Assembly (NCBI GenBank): GCA_017454215.1
Contig: JAFTDL010000350.1
Coordinates: 1-34,538 of the forward strand
DNA length: 34,538 nt
Reading direction: 5' to 3'
From: Lentisphaeria bacterium
GTDB lineage: Bacteria > Verrucomicrobiota > Lentisphaeria > Victivallales > Victivallaceae
The notes under the pieces were generated by a model. That model did no database searches. It worked only from the letters and a program-made list of their open reading frames with translations, and was not told where the DNA came from. The translations under genes and the position numbers were made by a program. Below are positions 22,756-30,979 of this stretch, piece after piece; the stretch's first letter is position 1; each line of letters begins with the position of its first letter.

Positions 22756-25700
22756 TCATTTTGAGGTGAATACGTAAACAGAACCGTTCAGAGTGACGGC
22801 GACGACGGTGTTTCCGGAGACGGCGGCCTGAGCCATGATCTGGGAGTCCAGCTGCGCCTGCCAGAGGCGTTTTCCGGAAGCAAGATCAAGCGCGTACAGT
22901 TTGCCGTCGAGGGCGCCGCAGATCACGGTGTTTCCCGCGACGACGGGCGTCGCCGAAATCTCCGCGTATCCGTTTCTGTGACAGGGCGTCGACGGGATCA
23001 GGGCCCGTCCGGGTTTGAAATGCCATACCGGTCTGAGGGTCGCTCTGTCGAGCGCATGCAGTCCGTCGGGAGAGCCGAAAACGATGATCTTTTCGGTCAC
23101 GGCGGGAGCGGACGCCGTCTCCATGCCGGCGGGCTTGTCCGTCTCCTGAAGGATCCTTCCGTCGGCGGGATCTATGACGAAGAACTTCTTTCTGCCCTTG
23201 AAATAGATCTTTCCGTCAGCGTATACGGGAGAGGCATCCAGATAGGTGAAGTCCCTCCCCCGGGCCAGAGTCCAGAGGATCCTGCCGGTCGCCGTGTCGA
23301 AACCCTTCAACCCGTACCGCCAGGAGACGCCGGAAACGCCCACGCGGCCCGCGACGGCGACGCCGCCCGTCCAGACGCCGCCCGTCTCACGGGTGGTCCT
23401 GCCCTGATAACGGATCTTTCCCGCGGCGCAGTCGACAAGGATGGGCGCTTCGTTGTAAAGATAGAGCGTCCCGTCGTCCACGACCGCGGCGCCGTACATG
23501 CCGTTGGTCTTTTCCACGTCGGCGACGGAGGTATTCCAGAGGATCCTGCCGTCGCTCCGGCGCAATGCGGTGATCTTGCCGTCCGCGCCGCAGACATCGA
23601 CGGCTTTGTCGTCACAGGCCGCGCCGCCCCTGACCGCCGCGCCGACGGTCCCTTTCCAGAGGAGCTTCCCGCTGGAAGCGTCAAAGGCAAAAACTGCGGA
23701 ATTTTCCGCCGTGTCGTTGTCGCTGACCGTGACGAAGATCCTGCCGCCGGAGATGACGGGACAGGCGTGGTGGATCGTTCCGCCCGTCTCCGCTTTCCAG
23801 CGGAGCAGAAGAGGCGTGCCGATCTTCCCGGGCACGACCGCGTTGCGGCTGCTGCCGCGTCCGGACATGAGGTAGGGCGAACCGAGTTTCACTTCCGGCG
23901 CGGCGGGGTCGGGAGACACGACGGGGCCGCCGATCTTCCCGGGATTGGAATAGACCGTTTCCGAAACAAGTTTGCCGTTCTTTTCCCTGAAAACGCGGAA
24001 AGCCCGCGGCGAACCGTCCAGTCCGCCGCTGGGCGCGGGGGAACACTCCCAGACCGGAATGCCGTTGAACTTGCGGCAGAGCAGACTGTGGGTGTGTCCG
24101 CAGATGAAGCCCGCGATCTTTTCAGCGTGTTCGGCCATGAGGTGCTCGATCACCCGGTCGCCGTACTGGGGCGGTTCGTGCCGGTGGATGACGATCTTTT
24201 TACCGGCGGGAAGCAGAGCAAGCTCCTTCTTCAGCCAGTTGAACTGGTTGTCGGGATCCTTGAGATTCCGCTCGTAGACGATGTTGTAAAAGCGGAAATT
24301 TCCGGCGTCGAAGGAATAGTAGACGGGGCCGAAATTCCTTTCGTAGGCCTCGCGGGTGTGCTCGGTCCCCTTCTTTTCCATATCGTGATTGCCGGGAATG
24401 ACGAAGACGTCCATCCCGCACAGCGGCATTTTTTCGGCATGAACGGGGAGCCCCACGATGTCGCCGGAGTGGAGCAGAAAATCGCCTTTCTCCTTCCGGC
24501 CGAGATCGGTGATCTCGCCCAGCCAGGCCTCGGGCCCGCGGGCCTCGGTGTCCGTCACCTGAAAGAACACCAGCTGACGTTTTCCCGCAGGAACGAAGCC
24601 GAAGTCGAAATCGTCGTCGCCGACGCTGCGGAAGAAGGGAGTGCTGCACCTGTATCCTGCCGGACGGGAAGCGAAAACAAATCTTGCGTCCGAGTTTTTG
24701 GCGAGCTTGAACGTGCCGTCGTCACCGGTCCGCACGATGTCGATGCCGTCGGAGACGCGGACTCCGGCAAGACCTTTTTCGCCGTCGTCCCGTTTGCCGT
24801 TGCCGTTTTTATCTTCGAAGACGATCCCCGAGAATCCATCTGTTTTCTTTTTCGCCTTCCCGACGCCGCGATAAGTCACGCTCTGGCGGATGACGGCTTT
24901 CCCGCCGTGAGGAATACTGAAGTGATAAAGCGGTTCGACCGTGAGGATCCCGGCGCTTTCCCGCCACAGATGAACGCCGTAGCAGCCGTCGTCGAACCTG
25001 AAGTCGAGCGCTTCCTCTTCCCCGAAGGAGTTGACGGCAAAGCGGACCTTTGCCCCGTTCCATATCTCTTTTTTTGCGTTGGAGAACTCAAGGCGCGCGT
25101 CCTTTCTGTGCCACACGGTCGAAGTCTGGGAACCGACGGGAGAAGAGAGTTTTCCCGAAGTGACGCAGGCGGCGGCGCCCGGCAGCTTTCCCTCGGGGAT
25201 CAGCGTTCCCGGCATCGGAACGTTGCGCACGCGGGCGAAGAATTCGATCGCCTTGCCGGAACCGGCCTTGTTGACGATCTCCCATTCGCAGACAACGGTA
25301 TTTCCCTTGTCGGCAAGAGAGATCCGCTTGACGATCTCCACGCCGGTATACTTTTCAGCCTCGGGATTGGCGTCCTCGGGCGCAGGGACCGTATAGCGGA
25401 ATTCGAGTGCATCCCCCCTCTTCCGGGCGGAGAACTTCTCCCTTCCGGAGATGAAAGGAACGACCAGTTCCGCCAGACGGCCGCGGGTCCCCCGCAGGGC
25501 CAGCAGGTCGTTGAGCGCCGAAGCGGCGGAACGCCAGCCCATGACAAGAGCCTGATCGTCGGCGTTGATGTAGATGCTGCGCCTGGAGCCGGAGAGCTTG
25601 AGCATAGCCAGTTTTTCGGGCCGCAGCAGACCGTGGGCGAGAGGATCCTTTTCCGCGGTCTTTCCCGACGCGGAGTCGAGAAATTTCCGCAGTTCTTCGG

Positions 25701-28080
25701 TGATCCTGCCCGCGGGAGAAACTTTGTTTTCGGCGGAAAACTCCCAGATACCCGCATCGCAGGCTGCGATCCTGACCAGATATTTTCCGTCGGAAGTCCG
25801 TTCCGGCGCGGAGCATCCGGCAAGCGCGGCGGGAACGAGCCGTCCGTCTTGGGGTGCAAGTTCGAGAATGACCTTTTCCCCGGGGTGATAGTTGATGACC
25901 GTCAGCAGAAGTCTGTCCCCCAGTTTGTGCACGGTATGACGCAGACTGGGAATGAAATCCGGCGTCTGCATGACGAAACTGGCGCCGTCGTCGGAGAGTT
26001 TGCGCCGGACCGTGTTTTTCGGGGAAAAAGCAATGGCATCGTCGCAGCGGGTGCCCTCCATGTAGAATTTTTCGGCCGCCCCGACGATGCGGGAAGCCCG
26101 GAGCATTTCGTGCAGATAGGCGCCGTCGAAAAGGTCGTTGGGCCAGAAACCGATGCCGACGCCTCCCAGCATGGCGGTGGCGACGATGTTGAGTTTCACG
26201 CCGCGGGGCGTATAGCGGATGTAAAACCGGCGGGAGACCTCGGAGGGGTCGATGAAGGGGAACCACGGCGTCTTCAGATGCCTGCGGTTGAACGCGGTGG
26301 AGTCGTAGTAGCTGACGCCCTCGAAATAGGGCATGTTGCGCATGTAGTCCAGACCGATGTTGTCGCTCAGGCGGCAGTCGACGGCGCACCAGTCGGCGAT
26401 CAGGGAACCGGTGTGGTGCAGGATGTCGGTTACCAGAGTGACTTTTTTCCCGGGGAAGTGCTTGCGGCAGGCGTCGTAATAGCGCTGAATGATCTGCCGG
26501 TGCTGTTCGATCCTGAACTTGAACCAGACGCCCGTGTGCCGGGAGAGGATCTGCTCCATGGTCGGAACAGTCTTCATTCCGGCGAACTTTGCGAACTCTT
26601 TCCGGCAGACCGGGCAGAAGCAATGGCGGGTGGGATGAGGTTCGAGGTCGAGATCGATGAGGTCCATTTCGGTTTTCCCCGCACGCTCGCGCAGGAGCGT
26701 GGGAAAATAGTTGTCCCAGATGAAGCCTTCCGGGTCGCGGATCAGGTAGTCCGGGCAGAGCACCTCGTCGGGTTCCCGGGGTGACCGGGGAAAGCAGAGC
26801 GGGAATTTAACGTTCCGCGCCTTGGGATCATTGCGTTTCCACCGGGCGAACCCCAGCCGCGGCATGCTGCCCATGCTGCCGACCTCCATGGATTTCAGGA
26901 AGCCCGCCGTCTTCCTGCGCAGGACCTCCTGATCCGCCCGGCGCCACGCCCATGGGTCGATGCAGATCACCTGCGGAACGGACAGGGCCTTCCAGAGCCT
27001 GATGTGCTGTTCGCCGATCTCGTCGGGCGCCCCGATCAGATTCGGCACGAAGGTGGGACAGATGATGAATTTTTCGGGAACTTTTCCGCCGAGATCCAGC
27101 GGCGGCAGGATCTCGAGAAGCAGCGGCTGCGGCGCATCGCCTTCGGCGTACCACCTGCCGGCCCCCTTCTTCCCGGGCTCGCCCGTCGCCCGGACGAACA
27201 CCCGGTAGGAGTTGTTCCACGCGTTCCAGTCCTTCATCACGTGGGGAGGCAGAACAAAGGTGTAACGGGTCATGCCGCCGGCAAGTTTTTCGCGTTTCGG
27301 CGTTTCGCAGCTCCATTTCCAGACCGCGCCCCTGTCGTCGGCGGGACGGGTGGCGGCGCCGCCGATGATCTCGAAGCCTTTGGGAAGTTCAAAGAAAACG
27401 GACTGCGCTTTTGCCGGTCTCTTTCCTGTGAAAGTGCAGTCCCAGGTGGCGATGAAATTCTGTGAAACGCGGTACTTCCCGTTCTGAAAGTCAACGGGGA
27501 CGAGATTCAATCTTTTTTTTTTTACCGCAGGCCCGGAAGCGGCCGCCTTTTCATCGACCTCTTCGAGACTTATATCGGCAAAATCGGCGGTCCCCGTGGC
27601 CAGAGTCAGCGAAAGATAAAACGAAACGAGCTGATCGGGTTTCAGCTTTCCCGTCTTGAAGGTGCCCCGGTAGTCGGTCCAGCCGGTGGTGCCTTCGATC
27701 ATGTGCCACATTTGGGCGGCGCCGGAGAAAAGATACTTCCCGGCCGTGACGCTGATGCCCGCGCCGTGGGTGACCTTGTTGGGCAGCTGGCGCTTCACGT
27801 CCTTCGTCCGCATGCGGAACTTGAACATGTAGGTGGCGTCGGGTTTGAGTTTCAGCTGCTGGACGCAGAGCGTCGCGAACTTGTTGTCCTTGTCGTTGGT
27901 GAGCGAGAGGTAAAATCCGTCGCCCTCCTTCTTTATCTCGCGGGTGCCGGGACTTTTGGTCCACGAACCGAAAGTCCAGGATTTCGCGCCGTTGGTGAAT
28001 TTGCCGTTCTGAAGCAGATTCTCCCCCGCCTGCAGGGCGAAAAGGCACAGCAGGACCCAGATGACAGCAGTCTTTTTCAT
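22756..28080 (-). CDS. Giant secreted mosaic protein: CBM-like, glycosidase-like barrel, phosphoesterase, PQQ-type propeller
   Basis: A 1774-aa protein with a signal peptide (MKKTAVIWVLLCLFALQA). Modules by eye: a carbohydrate-binding-like beta-sandwich at 19-175 (ENLLQNGKFTNGAKSW...); a second sandwich at about 190-335; a glycosidase-like barrel at about 336-700, with DLDLEPHP near 475 and the FCPVCRKEF cysteine pair near 484; beta-rich regions to about 1070; an SdrD-B-like/phosphoesterase N-terminal domain at 1080-1150 (FEDKNGNGKRDDGE); a calcineurin-like phosphoesterase at 1168-1360 (VTDTEA, LHSGDIVG, IPGNHDM near 1229, IHRHEPP, GHTHS near 1327); and a PQQ-type beta-propeller at 1417-1774 with repeated LYALDLASGKRLWQ-like blades. 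In the phosphoesterase the first metal motif is DTE instead of DxH. The N-terminal module is duplicated in the 175-aa protein at 29127-29654. It is co-transcribed with the pseudopilin-like gene 30 bp upstream. Confidence 0.8.
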   Translation of the reverse strand: MKKTAVIWVLLCLFALQAGENLLQNGKFTNGAKSWTFGSWTKSPGTREIKKEGDGFYLSLTNDKDNKFATLCVQQLKLKPDATYMFKFRMRTKDVKRQLPNKVTHGAGISVTAGKYLFSGAAQMWHMIEGTTGWTDYRGTFKTGKLKPDQLVSFYLSLTLATGTADFADISLEEVDEKAAASGPAVKKKRLNLVPVDFQNGKYRVSQNFIATWDCTFTGKRPAKAQSVFFELPKGFEIIGGAATRPADDRGAVWKWSCETPKREKLAGGMTRYTFVLPPHVMKDWNAWNNSYRVFVRATGEPGKKGAGRWYAEGDAPQPLLLEILPPLDLGGKVPEKFIICPTFVPNLIGAPDEIGEQHIRLWKALSVPQVICIDPWAWRRADQEVLRRKTAGFLKSMEVGSMGSMPRLGFARWKRNDPKARNVKFPLCFPRSPREPDEVLCPDYLIRDPEGFIWDNYFPTLLRERAGKTEMDLIDLDLEPHPTRHCFCPVCRKEFAKFAGMKTVPTMEQILSRHTGVWFKFRIEQHRQIIQRYYDACRKHFPGKKVTLVTDILHHTGSLIADWCAVDCRLSDNIGLDYMRNMPYFEGVSYYDSTAFNRRHLKTPWFPFIDPSEVSRRFYIRYTPRGVKLNIVATAMLGGVGIGFWPNDLFDGAYLHEMLRASRIVGAAEKFYMEGTRCDDAIAFSPKNTVRRKLSDDGASFVMQTPDFIPSLRHTVHKLGDRLLLTVINYHPGEKVILELAPQDGRLVPAALAGCSAPERTSDGKYLVRIAACDAGIWEFSAENKVSPAGRITEELRKFLDSASGKTAEKDPLAHGLLRPEKLAMLKLSGSRRSIYINADDQALVMGWRSAASALNDLLALRGTRGRLAELVVPFISGREKFSARKRGDALEFRYTVPAPEDANPEAEKYTGVEIVKRISLADKGNTVVCEWEIVNKAGSGKAIEFFARVRNVPMPGTLIPEGKLPGAAACVTSGKLSSPVGSQTSTVWHRKDARLEFSNAKKEIWNGAKVRFAVNSFGEEEALDFRFDDGCYGVHLWRESAGILTVEPLYHFSIPHGGKAVIRQSVTYRGVGKAKKKTDGFSGIVFEDKNGNGKRDDGEKGLAGVRVSDGIDIVRTGDDGTFKLAKNSDARFVFASRPAGYRCSTPFFRSVGDDDFDFGFVPAGKRQLVFFQVTDTEARGPEAWLGEITDLGRKEKGDFLLHSGDIVGLPVHAEKMPLCGMDVFVIPGNHDMEKKGTEHTREAYERNFGPVYYSFDAGNFRFYNIVYERNLKDPDNQFNWLKKELALLPAGKKIVIHRHEPPQYGDRVIEHLMAEHAEKIAGFICGHTHSLLCRKFNGIPVWECSPAPSGGLDGSPRAFRVFREKNGKLVSETVYSNPGKIGGPVVSPDPAAPEVKLGSPYLMSGRGSSRNAVVPGKIGTPLLLRWKAETGGTIHHACPVISGGRIFVTVSDNDTAENSAVFAFDASSGKLLWKGTVGAAVRGGAACDDKAVDVCGADGKITALRRSDGRILWNTSVADVEKTNGMYGAAVVDDGTLYLYNEAPILVDCAAGKIRYQGRTTRETGGVWTGGVAVAGRVGVSGVSWRYGLKGFDTATGRILWTLARGRDFTYLDASPVYADGKIYFKGRKKFFVIDPADGRILQETDKPAGMETASAPAVTEKIIVFGSPDGLHALDRATLRPVWHFKPGRALIPSTPCHRNGYAEISATPVVAGNTVICGALDGKLYALDLASGKRLWQAQLDSQIMAQAAVSGNTVVAVTLNGSVYVFTSK

Positions 28081-28110
28081 GGAATGTGTTTCCTTATGTT
28101 GCGGTCGGGC

Positions 28111-28896
28111 TCAGAGCGCCTTGATCGAACCGTGAACCTTATAATAGTCGAATCCGACCTTGAGCGGAACTTTGTAGTCGCTTGCGGTCATGCCGTCCTT
28201 GAGGAACACGCCCCCTGTTCTGGCCCCGGCGTGTCCGTCCATGTACGCCACCTGACATCTGCCGTTGGAAACGGGAGAAACGGTGCTGCCGTAAGGACGG
28301 GTCTCGCTGGCGCCGTGGCGGTAGCGGGCATAAAGCAGACTGGCGGCGACGATCTGATTTTTCACACCGCTGTCGTAGCAGTAGATCGCCTTGGTCGCCT
28401 GCGTGAGAGAAGTCGTCTTGCGGAAAAAGTTGTAATCGGCAAGTGAGATATACCCGGCCAGCCACGGATTGACTGCATAGTGGGTATAGCGGAAATCATC
28501 GCTCGGGTGGAATTTTCCGGCCTCGGCGGGACAGGCGAAACTGCCGGTGGCGATGTAGCCGTTGTAGGTCAATCCGTATCCCGGACCGCAGACGCTGTGC
28601 GGCTCTCCGTCGGTCTTTCTGCCGGAAAGCAGGCAATACCACAGCCCCCGGTTGCTGTCTCCGTTGCACGAGGGGGTGATCCAGTCGTCGTTCGCCCCTG
28701 CGTACAGCTGGACTCCCGTACCGATCTGCTTCAGGTTGTTCATACAGCTGGAGCTCTTGGCCCTGTCCCGCGCCGACTGCAATGCCGGCATGAGCATGGC
28801 GGCCAATATGGCGATGATGGCGATGACGACCAGGAGCTCGATCAAGGTAAATCCGCTCCGGACATCCTGGGTTTTTCTGCGATCGAACATTTCCAT
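28111..28896 (-). CDS. Type II pseudopilin-like protein (prepilin leader, DUF1559-like)
   Basis: A 261-aa protein with a short basic leader ending in the prepilin peptidase site [19 protein letters not shown], followed by a hydrophobic helix. The globular part keeps marks of the DUF1559/xcpT-like family expanded in Lentisphaerota and Planctomycetes: [18 protein letters not shown] after the helix and a C-terminal [12 protein letters not shown]. Cleaved after Gly and methylated at Phe, it would anchor in the inner membrane and may form part of a secretion pseudopilus. The ATG at 28896 has AAGGAG eight bases upstream and a textbook promoter; the frame continues far upstream but that part is non-coding. 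It is the first gene of the giant-protein operon. Confidence 0.88.
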   Translation of the reverse strand: MEMFDRRKTQDVRSGFTLIELLVVIAIIAILAAMLMPALQSARDRAKSSSCMNNLKQIGTGVQLYAGANDDWITPSCNGDSNRGLWYCLLSGRKTDGEPHSVCGPGYGLTYNGYIATGSFACPAEAGKFHPSDDFRYTHYAVNPWLAGYISLADYNFFRKTTSLTQATKAIYCYDSGVKNQIVAASLLYARYRHGASETRPYGSTVSPVSNGRCQVAYMDGHAGARTGGVFLKDGMTASDYKVPLKVGFDYYKVHGSIKAL

Positions 28897-28971
28897 ATAA
28901 CGCTCCTTTTTTCCGTTAAACTGCTTCTGTCGGCAATGGTTTTGACCACACACTTCTCCGGTGACGGGTAT

Positions 28972-29000
28972 ATTATATACGGGATCGGGAGCATTGTCAA
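28972..29000 (-). promoter_or_regulatory. Promoter of the pseudopilin/giant-protein operon
   Basis: On the minus strand: TTGACA (28995-29000), a 17-bp spacer, TATAAT (28972-28977), a perfect consensus. The first nine bases around the -35 (ATTGACAAT) are identical to those of the promoter at 29722-29750. The leader is about 68 bases and no structure was recognised in it. Confidence 0.75.
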
Positions 29001-29065
29001 TGTCAAATCCTGCCGAAACATGCGTCAAATCGTAGCAGACAAGCAAAGACGACGGCGAAGGCAGA

Positions 29066-29099
29066 AAAAAATCCCCGCAAAGCACATCGGCTGCGGGGA
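29066..29099 (-). terminator. Rho-independent terminator of the CBM-like protein gene
   Basis: On the minus strand a perfect 7-bp stem (29093-29099 with 29074-29080) with a 12-base loop is followed by ATTTTTTT. It isolates the gene at 29127 from the giant-protein operon. Confidence 0.85.
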
Positions 29100-29126
29100 A
29101 CGGAAAAACAGACCCGGAAAAAGTGT

Positions 29127-29654
29127 CTACTTCACCTTCTCCACCGATATGTCGGTGAAATCGGCCGAACCGGAACAAAGAGTCAGGCTCAAGTAAAGGG
29201 AAACCGGTTTGTCTCCGACCTTTCCCGAGTTGAAGCGCCCCTGATAAACGGTCCGCCCGGTGGTGCCTTCGATATTGAACCACCTCTGCGAAGCTCCGGA
29301 AAAAATATCCCGTCCGCAGGTGATGCTTATCCCGGCGCCGTGATTGACCTTGCCCGGCGTGTGGCGTCTCACGTCTCTGGTCCGCATGGAGAACTTATAC
29401 TGATACTCCGTGTCGGGTTCCAGTCTGATGTGCTGGACGCACATGGTGGAGAACCCGGTATCGCCCGGATTGAAAAGCGTGATGAATTTTTTGCCGTTCT
29501 CGTCACCCAGTTTTTTTCCGCCGGGACTTTTTGTCCACGCGGAGAAGGACCAGCCTTTCTCCACTTGGGTCAGATCGCCGTTCCGCACCAGATTTTCCGC
29601 CGACACCGCGACAGCGGCGGATACGGCTGCGAGAAGAAGATACTTTTTAAGCAT
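29127..29654 (-). CDS. Exported stand-alone CBM-like domain protein, paralogue of the giant protein's N-terminus
   Basis: A 175-aa protein: signal peptide ([19 protein letters not shown]), then a single beta-sandwich domain resembling CBM4/9-type modules. By eye about half of its residues match residues 19-175 of the 1774-aa protein, including ENLxxNG, WTKSPG, MRTxDVxR, NHGAGIS/THGAGIS, IEGTTG and YLSLTL. It holds nothing beyond this module, so it would bind but not cut. The real start is ATG 29654 (AAGGG upstream); the frame extends to 30047, but that part opposes the AraC gene. It has its own promoter and terminator and is divergent from the AraC-type regulator. Confidence 0.8.
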   Translation of the reverse strand: MLKKYLLLAAVSAAVAVSAENLVRNGDLTQVEKGWSFSAWTKSPGGKKLGDENGKKFITLFNPGDTGFSTMCVQHIRLEPDTEYQYKFSMRTRDVRRHTPGKVNHGAGISITCGRDIFSGASQRWFNIEGTTGRTVYQGRFNSGKVGDKPVSLYLSLTLCSGSADFTDISVEKVK

Positions 29655-29721
29655 TCGCACACCCTTTCTGTTGGTCTTCAGATTGCCGCGGAGGTCAGGA
29701 GAAACACCGCGGCGGGGCTGT

Positions 29722-29750
29722 ACTATACACGATACGGCGAAAATTGTCAA
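29722..29750 (-). promoter_or_regulatory. Promoter of the CBM-like protein gene
   Basis: On the minus strand: TTGACA (29745-29750), a 17-bp spacer, TATAGT (29722-29727); it lies 65 bp from the -35 of the divergent AraC-type gene. Confidence 0.75.
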
Positions 29751-29814
29751 TCGGCGGATCCCGCGGCCGGCGAAAAAAAAGGAGAGTTTTTCAAGGCCGC
29801 AAGACCGGGACCGC

Positions 29815-29843
29815 TTGCAAAAGAAGGAAAACTCCGTTATATT
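29815..29843 (+). promoter_or_regulatory. Promoter of the AraC-type regulator
   Basis: TTGCAA (29815-29820), a 17-bp spacer and TATATT (29838-29843), giving a leader of about 41 bases. The 65-bp gap to the divergent promoter's -35 is a plausible place for operators; it holds a GC-rich stretch CGGCGGATCCCGCGGCCGGCG. Confidence 0.7.
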
Positions 29844-29890
29844 TCGGTATCGCGGCGGCGAAGAAGCCGCGCAGAGGGGATCACCGGTAA

Positions 29891-30736
29891 ATGTATCAGT
29901 TCGATCTTGACATATCACAGCTGAAACGGGAAAGCGGTTTTCCCTACCGTCTTTCCAAAGTTTTCTACTGCCGCGATCTGGTCCTCCACGCCAGCCGGGG
30001 ATACGCGCCGAGCGATCACTTCGAGGTGTGTCTGCGGCTCGAATCAAAGTCCGCCGTGTGCGAAGACATCATCAACGGCGAGCCGATCCATCTGCCCTTC
30101 CCTCATGCCGTCTGGAAACTGCCGCAGCAGACGATCCTGACGCGGGACGAACGCGGCAGAGACGTTCTGGCGCTGCTCTATCCCCCCGAGAGCGTGGAGC
30201 TTTTCAGACAGGCGGACATGATCCCGCCCCGGGGCGACCTGCCCTTCACGGTCACGCCGCAGATATCTTCGATCATGGACAAGATCGTCAGTCTGGTGAA
30301 GGGAATGAATTCCGCCGGAGTTGCGGACAAACTCGACTGGCTGGGATTTTCTCTCATAAAAGAGGTCCTTATGGCCGGCCGGCAGGAAACAGTGACGCAG
30401 ACGATGGAGCAGAAAATGAACGACATCGCCCTGTGGCTGACTGTCCATTGCGCGGAGCCCCCCGAGTTTCATGTTCTCGCCGAGCAGAACGACATGTCCT
30501 ATACGTGCTTCTACCGGGAATGGCGGAGATTTTTCGACGTGACGCCTCTGCAGTTCGTCATCAACGCCCGCCTGAAGACCGCGGCCGGTCTGCTGGAGGG
30601 AACGGACATACCGATTTCGCGGATCGTCAGGATCGTCAATTTTTCGGGAACTTACGCATTCTACCGCAGATTCCGCGAAAAATACGGCGTTTCTCCCCGG
30701 CAGTACCGGGAGAATTTCCGCGCCGGAACATTCTGA
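29891..30736 (+). CDS. AraC-family transcriptional regulator
   Basis: A 281-aa protein. The N-terminal 150 residues form a cupin-like sensory domain (HLPFPHAVWKLPQQTI, ALLYPPESVELFR). The C-terminal domain has two helix-turn-helix units: FHVLAEQNDMSYTCFYREWR and ISRIVRIVNFSGTYAFYRRF, followed by REKYGVSPRQYRENF, the family's hallmark. Such regulators usually sense a sugar or related small molecule. Its position divergent from the CBM-like gene, and upstream of the giant-protein operon in the same direction as that gene, makes regulation of both plausible but unproven. GAGGGG lies about eleven bases before the ATG. Confidence 0.88.
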   Translation: MYQFDLDISQLKRESGFPYRLSKVFYCRDLVLHASRGYAPSDHFEVCLRLESKSAVCEDIINGEPIHLPFPHAVWKLPQQTILTRDERGRDVLALLYPPESVELFRQADMIPPRGDLPFTVTPQISSIMDKIVSLVKGMNSAGVADKLDWLGFSLIKEVLMAGRQETVTQTMEQKMNDIALWLTVHCAEPPEFHVLAEQNDMSYTCFYREWRRFFDVTPLQFVINARLKTAAGLLEGTDIPISRIVRIVNFSGTYAFYRRFREKYGVSPRQYRENFRAGTF

Positions 30737-30763
30737 TCAGGCGGAGATCCTCAACCGCAGGAC

Positions 30764-30792
30764 TTGCATAAATCGGAAAAACGGAGTATATT
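30764..30792 (+). promoter_or_regulatory. Promoter of the leader/PBP-stub/rodA operon
   Basis: TTGCAT (30764-30769), a 17-bp spacer and TATATT (30787-30792). A run of nine T directly follows, and copy B of the structured element begins about eight bases after the predicted start, near 30799. Confidence 0.7.
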
Positions 30793-30799
30793 TTTTTTT

Positions 30800-30922
30800 C
30801 CGGAAAGCTCTGTTCCTGACACGGGTCGGCGGATCCCGCTCCCGAAACCCCGTTTTTTTGAAAAGGACAGGGGGCCCGGGGAGAAGGGATCATCGCCCCT
30901 TATCGGGAACAGAGTGTTCCGG
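30800..30922 (+). promoter_or_regulatory. Conserved structured leader-like element, copy B (upstream of PBP stub/rodA)
   Basis: The element starts at the predicted transcription start and can fold into a long hairpin: CCGGAA (30800-30805) with TTCCGG (30917-30922); CTCTGTTCC with GGAACAGAG (starting 30808); an internal bubble with ACACGGGTCGGCG on the 5' side; GATCCC with GGGATC, then CTCCC with GGGAG and CCCC with GGGG. The core (30807-30914) aligns with copy A at 16905-16995. No U run follows, so the RNA reads on into the 30980 gene: a leader of about 180 bases. A long hairpin with a central bubble is reminiscent of 6S RNA, but at about 120 bases it is short and I do not recognise it. Confidence 0.6.
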
Positions 30923-30979
30923 AAAGGACCGGAGTGCGGTCGCAGATCAGAGAACGGGTGTTATCCGGCGGAGTGGAAC

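Noticed and set aside
22978-26784. A 1268-codon open frame on the plus strand opposite the giant protein gene
   Set aside because: It mirrors the codon bias of the GC-rich minus-strand gene; the product has no domain, is rich in Arg/Gly/Asp, and the minus strand shows clear domains. Striking length but an antisense shadow.
29749-29770. A third copy of the conserved leader element upstream of the AraC gene
   Set aside because: Only the 14 bases TCGGCGGATCCCGC match copy B; the flanks and the AAAAGGACAGGGG block are absent, so chance is not excluded.
29655-30047. N-terminal extension of the CBM-like protein
   Set aside because: The added part is antisense to the AraC gene and would remove the signal peptide from the N-terminus.
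30764-30979. N-terminal extension of the PBP stub to an ATG at 30764
   Set aside because: That ATG lies in the -35 element of the promoter and the frame would read through the structured leader; the GTG at 30980 has a ribosome site and gives a normal N-terminus before the TM helix.
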